The translations under genes were made by a program, and so were the position numbers. Below the pieces are notes generated by a model. That model saw nothing but the letters and a program-made list of their open reading frames with translations, was not told where the DNA came from and did no database searches. This document shows positions 28,454 to 36,268 of a stretch of 64,000 nt of DNA, one piece after another (the first letter of the stretch is position 1; each line of letters starts with the position of its first letter). The DNA is from Methylophilus sp. QUAN. GTDB taxonomy: Bacteria; Pseudomonadota; Gammaproteobacteria; Burkholderiales; Methylophilaceae. The DNA lies in NCBI RefSeq assembly GCF_015354445.1, contig NZ_JADKYT010000003.1, positions 62,001-126,000 of the forward strand, in the 5' to 3' direction.

Positions 28454-29092
28454 CTAAACCACCTTTTTAGTGTGTGCCCATACGGCAGCTTCTAAGCGGC
28501 TGGTTAATTTAAGCTTACTGAGCAGATGCTTGATATGCACTTTGACAGTGGTGTCGCTGATACCCAAGTGCCTTGCGATGGTTTTGTTATTGAGGCCTTT
28601 TGCCAGGCACTCCAGAATCTCCCGCTCACGCTCGGTGAGGGAAACATCATCGTCTTGCTTGTTCAAGGTCGGATTCACCAGCGCATTCTTCAGAATATCT
28701 GTCAGGCTTTCATGCAACACCGTGATGCCGGACATGGCTTTTTTCAAGCTTGCACACAAGTCCTCAGGCTCCATATCTTTCAATAAGTAGCCATCGGCGC
28801 CAGCACGTAAAGCTTCCAGCAGATCATCCTCAGCATCAGAAACCGTCAACACAATACATTTCGTATCAAGTTTGGCTTCTTTGATCCGCGTCAGTGTTTC
28901 TATGCCATTCATGACCTTCATATTCAGGTCAATTAAAGCCAGCCCAGGTTTTAGCTGCTCGACCAGAGACAGCCCCTGTAACCCGGAGGCAGCCTCCCCA
29001 ATCACATCGAACTCGGGATCCGAGGAAATCATCTGCATGACGCCTTTACGGAATAATGCGTGATCATCAATAATTACGACTGTCGTTGCCAT
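28454..29092 (-). CDS. NarL/FixJ-family response regulator
   Basis: A 212-aa LuxR-type response regulator. The receiver domain (about 1-120) has DDHALFRKG and the phospho-acceptor Asp in ALIDLNMKVMNG, with conserved Thr/Lys positions (TVSDAE, LLKDM). The GerE/LuxR HTH (about 148-205) reads LTEREREILECLAKGLNNKTIARHLGISDTTVKVH, here in two adjoining helices. The histidine kinase ends 16 nt upstream, so the two form one operon. Its family binds TACYYMT-type heptamers, exactly the elements found in eight promoters of this block; I propose it is their activator. Confidence 0.9.
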   Translation of the reverse strand: MATTVVIIDDHALFRKGVMQMISSDPEFDVIGEAASGLQGLSLVEQLKPGLALIDLNMKVMNGIETLTRIKEAKLDTKCIVLTVSDAEDDLLEALRAGADGYLLKDMEPEDLCASLKKAMSGITVLHESLTDILKNALVNPTLNKQDDDVSLTEREREILECLAKGLNNKTIARHLGISDTTVKVHIKHLLSKLKLTSRLEAAVWAHTKKVV

Positions 29093-29107
29093 TTTCTAAC
29101 CCCATCT

Positions 29108-30955
29108 TTATTGTTTTATACCCTCATTTTTTGGTCGGAACACTAATCTCACCCGTGTTCCGCCTAATCGGCGAGGGATCACCTCAATTTCACCACCCAG
29201 ACAATGGGCGCGTTCGGTCATAATCGCCAGCCCATAATGGTGTGGCTTAGACTCATCAAACGCGGGACCAATCCCGTCATCATCCACCATGACAATCACT
29301 TCGCCCGTGGACTGCAGTACTAACGACACTTTGACTTTCTCAGCGCCTGAGTGCCGCACAATGTTCGACAATGCCTCCCGGATAACGTGCAGCAAATGAA
29401 ACTCTTCATTCACAGTCAGCCGGCAATCTTGCAATCGGTTATCCAGCGCAATCGAGAGATTAGAACGGCTGGAAAACTCGCTAATGGTTTCCTCCAATAC
29501 GTGATCCAGACCTCGCACATCCATTTGCACCCGGAATGTCGTTAATAACTCCCGCAATTCTTTGTAGGCATTATCCAACCCTTCACGGATATCATTTGCA
29601 ATTTCCGCGGCGTCTGAACTCACCCCCTCCTGATTGAAGATGCTCTGCAACCGTGCAAGCTGAAACTTCATATAAGACAACGACTGGGCGAGGGAATCAT
29701 GTAACTCCCGCGCAATCACTGCGCGCTCCTCAAGCAAAGCCACACGCCTTCCCTCCTGCTCACGGGCCTGAAACCCCATGGCCATCGCCACCATCTGCGA
29801 AGTGACTTCAATCAGCTGGATTTCCATGTCCTCAAAATAGTGGTTGGCATCGGTCTCGATGAGCAGAATACCTAGCCAGCCATTGGAGCTTGGCAATGGC
29901 ACTGTCGTGTATTGAATGCACTCCCCCTGGATAAGCTTGGTCTCATGCGTCACTTCAAACATTTGCAGATCTTGATCAAACATACTTTTATCGAAAGATA
30001 GCGGCGTATACCCCGAAAAAAGGGCCCGATGTGAAGAAAAGCGTGAGCCGATATCACTGAACATTAAGGCGACGTTCTTCGCATCCAATGTTTTTTCCAT
30101 CGAATAAAGCACCTTTTTCAGGGTGATTTCATTCAAGTCAGAATTTGCGATCAACCTCGCCAACTTAAGCAGGAAGTCTTGAGATAACAGTGTTTTTCGC
30201 GCTTTCTCAGTACTGATCTTATTGGTCCAGTTGCTCTCCGCCTGATAGCCCTCAATGCGGGCCGACATTTCTGCGGTGAGTTTCTCCAACTTTTCTAACT
30301 CATCGCCATAATGAAAATCTTTGCCCTCATTGATTAGATCACTCGGGATCAGCTCATAGATGCGTCCCAAACGGGTAATCAGGATACGCCAGGCAGTGAG
30401 CATGATGCATGCACCAATACAAATAGCCAGAAAGACGCAAGCCAATTGCATGATTTGAACGACTGCCTGCTTGGCTTCTACATCGTCTTTTGACGCCTCA
30501 ATAAACTCATCATAAGCCTCAACAATCAGTTTGCCTTTCAGCAGCGTCTGCTCTTTAGAAGCGCCATACAAGCAACACTTAACAAACGCTTGGTGCAAGT
30601 GGCTGAGCTTTTCATAGGCAGCGGCCAAGCGGGTATCACTCTGCTTCCTACTCCAGGCATACGTTGCATCATCAAAATTACTGATACTCAGGGAAATTTT
30701 GTAGGGTTCTGCGCCAACTTGAGTGGCAGAAGTCTCCAACTTATAGAGCTCTTGCTTCCATAACATTTGCTCGTTATAGGCTTGGGTGATCGTTGCCAAA
30801 TGATTGGGGACATAATCAAATAAAAATAACGAGGTCGCCTGCATCAGCACGACGACAATCATCAATGAAGCAACGAGCACATGCATGCTGGCATATAGCT
30901 TGTGGCTATTGACATACCTCTTTAATTTTCTAAAAAACACTAAAATATTTCGCAT
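29108..30955 (-). CDS. NarX/NarQ-like sensor histidine kinase
   Basis: A 615-aa kinase with TM1 (about 24-48), a periplasmic helical domain (about 49-162) and TM2 (about 164-190). A HAMP-like linker and a GAF-type domain (about 255-400) precede HisKA_3 with RELHDSLAQSLSYMKFQLARL (His near 418) and a HATPase (VDDDGIGPAFD; HYGLAIMTERAHCLGG). The layout is NarX-type, but the nitrate-binding P-box (INxAGxQRM) is absent, so it senses something else. Two adjacent Cys (KCC) lie in the periplasmic part. It precedes the response regulator in an operon and is divergent from a PAS-only membrane protein. Confidence 0.88.
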   Translation of the reverse strand: MRNILVFFRKLKRYVNSHKLYASMHVLVASLMIVVVLMQATSLFLFDYVPNHLATITQAYNEQMLWKQELYKLETSATQVGAEPYKISLSISNFDDATYAWSRKQSDTRLAAAYEKLSHLHQAFVKCCLYGASKEQTLLKGKLIVEAYDEFIEASKDDVEAKQAVVQIMQLACVFLAICIGACIMLTAWRILITRLGRIYELIPSDLINEGKDFHYGDELEKLEKLTAEMSARIEGYQAESNWTNKISTEKARKTLLSQDFLLKLARLIANSDLNEITLKKVLYSMEKTLDAKNVALMFSDIGSRFSSHRALFSGYTPLSFDKSMFDQDLQMFEVTHETKLIQGECIQYTTVPLPSSNGWLGILLIETDANHYFEDMEIQLIEVTSQMVAMAMGFQAREQEGRRVALLEERAVIARELHDSLAQSLSYMKFQLARLQSIFNQEGVSSDAAEIANDIREGLDNAYKELRELLTTFRVQMDVRGLDHVLEETISEFSSRSNLSIALDNRLQDCRLTVNEEFHLLHVIREALSNIVRHSGAEKVKVSLVLQSTGEVIVMVDDDGIGPAFDESKPHHYGLAIMTERAHCLGGEIEVIPRRLGGTRVRLVFRPKNEGIKQ

Positions 30956-31008
30956 ATCACAAGCAGATTTTCTTATACTGATATTTTGATGTAACTAGGC
31001 AGCAGCAT

Positions 31009-32367
31009 ATGAGCATCTTTATATTTTCAACGATGATTATCAGTATTATTTACCTAATCGTCCTGGGTGCATGGCACAGCATTGAAGGTCCTTTTTTAGC
31101 ACACTTGGCTATTCTGGTGACAATTGCCATCGCGATCTTTTCAGCAGCGCTGGTTTTTATTGTTCAACCCCTGTTTACCAAAGCCAGCACCAATAAAAAA
31201 AGTGAGTCTACACAACAACTTTCCTGGTTAAGAGAAACCTCCAACGCCTTGTCTTCCCCCGCTGTGCTGCTGGATGGCCTGATTGTGAAATTTGCCAATA
31301 CGCCCTTCCTGCGCACACTCGGTTTGGTCGGCCTCGAAGACCAGATCAAGGGCATGCCGTTCACCAACATCATTCATCCCGCTGACCACCAGATCTTTGC
31401 TGAACTCAATGCGGAGGCAGCCACCGGAAAGACCAAAAATGAATCCACCAATATTCGCCTGATTTCACTCGATGGCTCAGCTATTCCTTCCAATGTCAGC
31501 CTCACCAAGATGCGTGAAGACAGGGATGCAAACCTCACTTTATTCCAATTTACACCGCTTTCTGCAGAACATACACTCAGCAGCCACTTTGACCCTCAAT
31601 TTAACTATCATTTCATCATCGACAAACTCGAGCAGATTGTTTTCCAGCTCAACTTTGAAGGCAAAATTGTCTTTTTAAACCCCGCCTGGGAAAGCTTTCT
31701 TGAGTACACGATCAAGGACAGCCTCAATAAAACCATTTCTGACTTTGCGCACCCTGAAGACAAGCTCATGGTGGAGTCCAGACTTGAATCCGTTGCCTAC
31801 GGCAGAAAGCCAAGTTTCACCATCGACTTGCGTTTAATCTCCCTTCAGGGAGAGTCCAACTGGTTCCGTTTGAGAGCCAGATCCTCTTCAAATATCTCTG
31901 GCGAAAGAACCAGCGTTGTCGGCACCATTACCAATATTCAAGACATCAAGGATGCTGAAGCACAACACTCGGCAAACCGTCGTGCCGCCAATGCCCTGCT
32001 CAGCCATATCCCGGGGATGATTTATCGTTGCAGACATGACAGATCATGGACCTTCGAATATGTCAGCGAGGGCTGTATTGACATCACAGGCTACGATTCA
32101 CTGGATTTACTGCACGACCCTAGTCTTACCTATAACCTGATTATCCACCCGACGGATAGAGCGGCGGTTTGGAAGTTGATTAATCAGCAAATCGCCGAAG
32201 ATGAAACCTTCAATATTGTCTACAGGATTATTACCCGCAAGGGCGAAACAAAACTGGTGCAAGAAGTTGGGCGTGGCGTATTTTCAAGCACCGGCGAGCT
32301 GTTGGCACTGGAAGGATTCATCACCGCGGTGCCTGACAAACAACACCACGTTTCCACACTATCCTGA
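31009..32367 (+). CDS. Membrane-bound multi-PAS protein with no output domain
   Basis: A 452-aa protein with two N-terminal membrane helices (about 2-20 and 28-55). Three PAS/PAC modules follow: about 70-190 (VLLDGLIVKFANTPFLRTLG), 205-325 (IVFLNPAWESFLEYT, then FRLRARSSSNISGERTSVV as a PAC) and 335-445 (FEYVSEGCIDITGYDSLDLL). It stops right after the third PAC: there is no kinase, GGDEF, EAL or phosphatase domain. It is divergent from the NarX-like kinase with 53 nt between starts. It may be an accessory sensor that modulates that kinase through PAS contacts. Confidence 0.8.
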   Translation: MSIFIFSTMIISIIYLIVLGAWHSIEGPFLAHLAILVTIAIAIFSAALVFIVQPLFTKASTNKKSESTQQLSWLRETSNALSSPAVLLDGLIVKFANTPFLRTLGLVGLEDQIKGMPFTNIIHPADHQIFAELNAEAATGKTKNESTNIRLISLDGSAIPSNVSLTKMREDRDANLTLFQFTPLSAEHTLSSHFDPQFNYHFIIDKLEQIVFQLNFEGKIVFLNPAWESFLEYTIKDSLNKTISDFAHPEDKLMVESRLESVAYGRKPSFTIDLRLISLQGESNWFRLRARSSSNISGERTSVVGTITNIQDIKDAEAQHSANRRAANALLSHIPGMIYRCRHDRSWTFEYVSEGCIDITGYDSLDLLHDPSLTYNLIIHPTDRAAVWKLINQQIAEDETFNIVYRIITRKGETKLVQEVGRGVFSSTGELLALEGFITAVPDKQHHVSTLS

Positions 32368-32577
32368 CCATACAACGTCCTTGTACAAAGACCAGGCCTG
32401 ATCGACACGAAGACCTGCCTACTGGATCTGCGGCCAGCTAAAGCCGCACGATCTCCCTTGCAAACCCACCACACGTGGCAGCTAACCTAATTTAAGCTAA
32501 TCACTAGCACACTAGCCCTTAGCTTAAGTCATGCTCGCGTTCGTGTAACCATCAAAGCTAAACGTGCCGGAGGGATT

Positions 32578-32661
32578 CGGGAGGCAATGAATATTGCCTC
32601 CCTGGCAAGCCCATTCTCGTTTGTACTGTCACTTGAGAGAGGTAAAGTACAGTGAACTTGT
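32578..32661 (-). ncRNA. Candidate small RNA downstream of orphan promoter B
   Basis: Promoter B (32668-32726) points left into a 535-nt region without a credible gene. The predicted transcript starts near 32661 with a CAAGTTCA segment, as does the folE2 leader RNA. It contains an imperfect hairpin and ends in a 24-nt perfect stem-loop (GGGAGGC arms extended to GGGAGGCAAT/ATTGCCTCCC, 32578-32601). No U-tract follows the stem, so the 3' end is uncertain. An 18-codon ORF lies inside but lacks a good ribosome site. Confidence 0.4.
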
Positions 32662-32667
32662 GCTTTT

Positions 32668-32726
32668 ATTTTCAGGCTTAAGCAGGCGGGGGACAATTCC
32701 CACTTAGGATTACTCCCTTAGGAGTA
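32668..32726 (-). promoter_or_regulatory. Promoter B: orphan NarL-like box promoter
   Basis: Box 32699-32726 starts CCCACTTAGG and has core TACTCCC-TT-AGGAGTA (32711-32726). The inverted half reads TACTCCT, a full match to the NarL heptamer consensus TACYYMT. On the minus strand AA, TTGTCC (-35, 32696-32691), 17 nt and GAAAAT (-10, 32673-32668) follow. No protein gene lies directly downstream. Confidence 0.75.
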
Positions 32727-32902
32727 TTTACATGCAGAACGTAAGATGGGCCTGACTATTTTTAAAAGCAAGACCGCTTAGAAAGACGATGAATCTACAG
32801 AACATCCGTCAGCGACATGTGACGGATGCCTGAGATGCTGGAGTTACCTGGCGGATGACAACGGCACGGGAGCAGCCTATTGATGTCTTGCCAAGCGCAA
32901 CG

Positions 32903-33163
32903 CTAGAAGCTGCGTTTGGCGAGTGCGTGCAATTTGAGGGCTTTTTGCGACTGGAGATCGTTCCCCCTGAAGGTCGCATCTTGCCATGCCGTGTCTGCTG
33001 CAGCACTCGTACGTTTGGGCTGTTGATAAGGCCGCTTACTCAAGTTCTGCATCTGCGTGGAATACATCGCAGATTTCACATAGACAGCATCAGCAGCATT
33101 TGTAGATTGCATCCCACCCAAAACCATGATTGATGTTGCGATAAAAACATGTACTTTCATCAT
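32903..33163 (-). CDS. Small secreted protein of unknown function (86 aa)
   Basis: It has a clear signal peptide (MMKVHVFIATSIMVLGGMQ, cleavage after about STNAADA) and a polar, basic mature part rich in Gln, Lys and Ser (about 60 aa) with no cysteines. AGGAAAAAA precedes the tandem ATGs at 33163/33160. It starts 48 nt after the HODM stop on the same strand, so it is probably the last gene of the dmm operon. I do not recognise the family. A hairpin, CATCCGTCA/TGACGGATG (32803-32828), lies downstream. Confidence 0.6.
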   Translation of the reverse strand: MMKVHVFIATSIMVLGGMQSTNAADAVYVKSAMYSTQMQNLSKRPYQQPKRTSAAADTAWQDATFRGNDLQSQKALKLHALAKRSF

Positions 33164-33211
33164 TTTTTTCCTATGTCGTTGATATGGCGTGACGAACACC
33201 CGTCTTGTCAT

Positions 33212-34252
33212 TTATTCCGGATGTGACCCGTACGCCAATACTTCGCCATCATCAAACTGTGCAAGCCAGTCAATCACATAGCGGTGATAACTCGTCATCC
33301 CCTTGTATTCAATCAAGTCTGGATGCAGGTCTTTTTGCACGCGGTGCAGACGCTTAGCCCATCGTGGATAGGTAGTGATATCTTTCAGGCTCATGAGGTA
33401 ACACCTCACGCCAAATACAATCGCATTGCTACGCGGCAACCTGAACAGGCTTTGCAACTCAACGCGCAGGTTCACCAGGTCACCGACCGTCTCGTTATTG
33501 ACCTTATTGCGGTCTATCGCCCATAGCGGGTAATTCTCTGGAGAAGTATCCAGCCGTGGATTCACGGTCATGGTCCAGTTCAGTCTACGCACGGGATTCC
33601 CCACTTGCAGATTCAGCAGGTATTTCAGGGCTCTATCCAACACGCCCAGCTCAGTCACCTTGGGCACTGGGCCATGCCATTCCTGCCATGACATGCCGGT
33701 ATTAAATGCCAATGACCAGTCCGCCTGACTGGTTACAATGCCAGCATCCGAATACAGGGTGCCATCCCGCTGATCCAGCAAGACAAAATCACCTTGCATT
33801 TGACGCCCCATATATTCGAATGGCTCTGAGGGCAGCGTGCTGGCATCACCAAAAGTGAAGGTATCCATGATGTCTAAAGGGCGATTTTCCCAGGTCCAGA
33901 CGTTGCCATTTTTGGTGAGCGTGAAATACTCAGGATAATCATTGGCCATGGAGGTCATCGCGAGTTCGAGAAAGTCCCACTGCGCATCCATCATGTGCGG
34001 CAAGGCACTGTAACGGCCAGGGTCTTGTTCCAGTGTGATGATCTTGTCCAGGCACTCGGACACATAATGCTCATCCACATCAAATGTGAACTCATACACG
34101 GATCCCTGCGCACCTTTGGTATGTGGCTCGATATTGACCGAATACATATAATGATCTTCGGCAAAAGGGAAAGGGAAACGCTTGATGGCTCCAGGGGAGT
34201 TTTTGTAACTATAGTCATCCCGGAATGACTCATCATTGAAATTTAATTGCAT
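33212..34252 (-). CDS. Haem-dependent oxidative N-demethylase (HODM) catalytic subunit, DUF3445 family
   Basis: A 346-aa protein I place in the DUF3445/HODM-alpha family: the haem-binding PAS-fold subunit that oxidises dimethylamine to methylamine and formaldehyde with O2 and NADPH (DMA monooxygenase, Dmm). Recognisable pieces include KRFPFPFAEDHYMYSVNIEP at the start, LDQRDGTLYSDAGIVTSQADWS in the middle (split here over a loop) and LRVELQSLFRLPRSNAIVFG near 275. It follows the reductase gene by 44 nt in one operon with the DmmA-like subunit, which supports the assignment. It is cytosolic, with no signal peptide. Confidence 0.82.
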   Translation of the reverse strand: MQLNFNDESFRDDYSYKNSPGAIKRFPFPFAEDHYMYSVNIEPHTKGAQGSVYEFTFDVDEHYVSECLDKIITLEQDPGRYSALPHMMDAQWDFLELAMTSMANDYPEYFTLTKNGNVWTWENRPLDIMDTFTFGDASTLPSEPFEYMGRQMQGDFVLLDQRDGTLYSDAGIVTSQADWSLAFNTGMSWQEWHGPVPKVTELGVLDRALKYLLNLQVGNPVRRLNWTMTVNPRLDTSPENYPLWAIDRNKVNNETVGDLVNLRVELQSLFRLPRSNAIVFGVRCYLMSLKDITTYPRWAKRLHRVQKDLHPDLIEYKGMTSYHRYVIDWLAQFDDGEVLAYGSHPE

Positions 34253-34296
34253 GTTTATCGCCTTAATTCGAATAAGAAATGAATGGTGTGCAGGGC

Positions 34297-35250
34297 TTAT
34301 AAATCCAATACCAAGCGTTTACCTTTGGTACGCGAAACGCATGGCATGATGCTTCTACAGGACACTTTTTCCGAGTCAGACAAATAGTGATCATGATGCT
34401 CGATACCACCATCCGTTTCGAGGACAGTGAGTTCACAGCGGCCACAAACGCCCCCGCGGCAGAGCGAATCCGCTTTGACACCCGCCGCTTCAATCGCCTC
34501 CAGCATACTCATTTCCGCGGGCACCTGAATTTCGATATCAGACTTGGCCAGTTGCACCTTGAACGGTTCGCCTACAGGCGGCGAGGAGAATTCTTCGTTA
34601 TGAATATTGTTCTCAGGCCAACCCAGGTTTCTGGCAGTCTCCAACACAGCAACCACCATGGGAGACGGACCACACACATAGACATGAGAGCCCAGTGGCT
34701 GCTGGCTTAACAGCGCATTCAGGTCAATACGCTCGCCTTGACTGTCGGCATAGCAATGCAAGTGGCCCTCACACATTTCTTCCAGTTCATTGACAAAAGC
34801 GGCCTGCTCATAAGCGCGAAATGCGTAATGCAGTTCATAGTCTGCACCTACCCTTTTGAGGTCTTCTATTTGAGACATGAAGGGGGTAATGCCGATGCCA
34901 CCTGCGATCAGGATATGCTTATGCGCCAACTTGGACAGTGAAAAAAGGTTCACCGGGTGTGTGATCTTCAGGCGCATGCCGACATGCACATGCTCGTGCA
35001 TAAACAAGGAGCCGCCACGTGAGCTTTCCTGGCGCCGCACAGAAATATGATAAGCCTGGGTATCTGTAGGTGACCCCATCAGGGAATAGGGATTCCTGTA
35101 TGTTCTCCCCTCTGCATCCATCGTCACCACGATATGGCTGCCACCTGAGAATGAGGGCAGCTCAGAACCATCTTCATGCACCAGGGTAAAGTGCTTAATT
35201 AACGGTGTCACGGCCTCAATGGCAGCGACTTTTACATTGATTGTACTCAT
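34297..35250 (-). CDS. Ferredoxin-NAD(P)H reductase subunit of DMA monooxygenase (PDR/VanB type)
   Basis: A 317-aa phthalate-dioxygenase-reductase-like protein: a FMN/FAD-binding barrel (about 1-100; RTYRNPYSLMGSPTD), a nucleotide-binding domain (about 105-225; HILIAGGIGITPFMSQ) and a C-terminal plant-type 2Fe-2S domain with Cys motif CRGGVCGRCEL plus the last Cys in CVSR. It carries electrons from NAD(P)H via flavin and the Fe-S centre to the haem subunit. It overlaps the upstream gene by 4 nt (ATGA). Confidence 0.88.
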   Translation of the reverse strand: MSTINVKVAAIEAVTPLIKHFTLVHEDGSELPSFSGGSHIVVTMDAEGRTYRNPYSLMGSPTDTQAYHISVRRQESSRGGSLFMHEHVHVGMRLKITHPVNLFSLSKLAHKHILIAGGIGITPFMSQIEDLKRVGADYELHYAFRAYEQAAFVNELEEMCEGHLHCYADSQGERIDLNALLSQQPLGSHVYVCGPSPMVVAVLETARNLGWPENNIHNEEFSSPPVGEPFKVQLAKSDIEIQVPAEMSMLEAIEAAGVKADSLCRGGVCGRCELTVLETDGGIEHHDHYLSDSEKVSCRSIMPCVSRTKGKRLVLDL

Positions 35251-35849
35251 GGATAAATCTCCTCAATCGCAGGTAACTCCCCTGGAGACTCTGCATCAAC
35301 CATCAAGCCCATATATGCGCCCAGATTTCTTGAAAAATGGTCACGCACAAACAGCATGCGCTCACAGCCACAGCAGGCAGTAATATTGGTTGTGACATAC
35401 TTGGAAATGGTTTTGCAGTGCACACAGTACACACTGCGGGCCAGGGTATCGGCCTGCTCTTTCATGATTTCCATTTCCTGAATACCAAACGGTTTAGCCG
35501 CCGCGACCACATCCCAGATAAACCCTTCTGAACCGGCCACATAGATTCGCAAGCCCATTTGCGCATCGCGCAGTTCAAGCTGAAACTGCGTCAACAAGGC
35601 GTCGTCAAATTTATGTATATGCAGACCTTCGGGCACAACCATCTTTAAGGTGTCTGAATAATCGGCTTCCATCTGCCCATATTTTCCATACAGTACTTTG
35701 ACCGGTTGTGTCGGGTGCATTTGCTGAAACAACTTGAGAACTGCCATACCGCCTATGCCAGTGGCAAGCACCAGATGTGAAGTCGCCTTCTCATGCCACT
35801 TCAAAGATGTATAGACAGGTTTACTTTTAATCCAATACCCACGTTCCAT
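35247..35849 (-). CDS. DmmA-like subunit of dimethylamine monooxygenase
   Basis: A 200-aa protein starting MERGYWIKSKPVYTSLKW. An N-terminal Rossmann-like part with LVLATGIGGMAVLKLFQQ is followed by a cysteine-rich C-terminal part (CVHCKTISKYVTTN, then ACCGCERML), which could hold a metal or Fe-S centre. I match it to the small subunit annotated as DmmA in DMA monooxygenase clusters. GAGAT precedes the chosen ATG; a longer ORF start is not used. It is the first gene of the dmm operon, 87 nt after the predicted start site of promoter C. Confidence 0.7.
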   Translation of the reverse strand: MERGYWIKSKPVYTSLKWHEKATSHLVLATGIGGMAVLKLFQQMHPTQPVKVLYGKYGQMEADYSDTLKMVVPEGLHIHKFDDALLTQFQLELRDAQMGLRIYVAGSEGFIWDVVAAAKPFGIQEMEIMKEQADTLARSVYCVHCKTISKYVTTNITACCGCERMLFVRDHFSRNLGAYMGLMVDAESPGELPAIEEIYP

Positions 35850-35942
35850 ATTTATCTCTTCAATTAACCATACGCTGAGCACCGCGCCAGAGCCAACCAT
35901 CGTGAATGTGGCATCTGAGATATCCGCAGCACCTTTGCAGCA

Positions 35943-36001
35943 AGACTAAAGCAAGCAGGTGTTGGCGAAAATTATCTTGAAGTTGTACTCCCAAAGGGGT
36001 A
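35943..36001 (-). promoter_or_regulatory. Promoter C: NarL-like box promoter of the dmm operon
   Basis: Box 35974-36001 with core TACTCCC-AA-AGGGGTA (35986-36001; halves TACTCCC and TACCCCT). On the minus strand AA, TTTTCG (-35, 35971-35966), 17 nt and TAGTCT (-10, 35948-35943) follow. It is 94 nt upstream of the DmmA-like start codon. Confidence 0.75.
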
Positions 36002-36024
36002 GCCATTTTTGAAGGATTGATGGC

Positions 36025-36133
36025 AAAAAAGAAGGGCACTTAGTATGTGCCCCTGTGAAGGATGGTTGAACGATCCCTGCCGTATGAAATGCAGTCTAAA
36101 TGCAAACCAATGCTGACGAAAAAGCATTGTGAC
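36025..36133 (-). ncRNA. Candidate small RNA between promoter D and an intrinsic terminator
   Basis: Promoter D would start a transcript near 36133. It contains a hairpin CAATGC...GCATTG near its 5' end and ends at GGGCAC-7 nt-GTGCCC (36034-36052) followed on the minus strand by TTCTTTTTT. That gives an RNA of about 108 nt that terminates before promoter C of the dmm operon. No ORF with a ribosome site is inside. Confidence 0.5.
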
Positions 36134-36139
36134 ACGTCA

Positions 36140-36198
36140 AGAGTAAGCTCATTGTGCCCACTTGCAAATGATCATGAGGTTGTACTTCCAAAGAAGTA
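36140..36198 (-). promoter_or_regulatory. Promoter D: NarL-like box promoter with extended 40-nt palindrome
   Basis: Core TACTTCC-AA-AGAAGTA (36183-36198). The box is embedded in an outer inverted repeat ATCATGAGG (36171-36179) / CCTCATGAT (36202-36210), giving a 40-nt palindrome. On the minus strand the -35 is TTTGCA (36168-36163), then 17 nt and TACTCT (36145-36140). Confidence 0.7.
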
Positions 36199-36216
36199 TT
36201 TCCTCATGATGCAGAT

Positions 36217-36241
36217 AAAAAAAGGGCACTAAAAAGTGCCC
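36217..36241 (-). terminator. Intrinsic terminator of the tmd-etf operon
   Basis: GGGCACT-AAAA-AGTGCCC (36224-36241) with seven T after it on the minus strand, 28 nt past the etfA stop. Confidence 0.88.
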
Positions 36242-36268
36242 CAAAGTCAGACCACTCAAAAAAAATTA

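Noticed and set aside
32489-32527. Inverted repeat TAAGCTAA / TTAGCTTA downstream of the PAS gene
   Set aside because: Could be a terminator for the PAS gene, but the loop is long and no U-run follows; not supported enough to list.
32624-32680. 18-codon ORF inside the RNA candidate downstream of promoter B (approximate location)
   Set aside because: Too short, only a weak purine stretch before the ATG, and it runs through the hairpin arm; the RNA reading is preferred.
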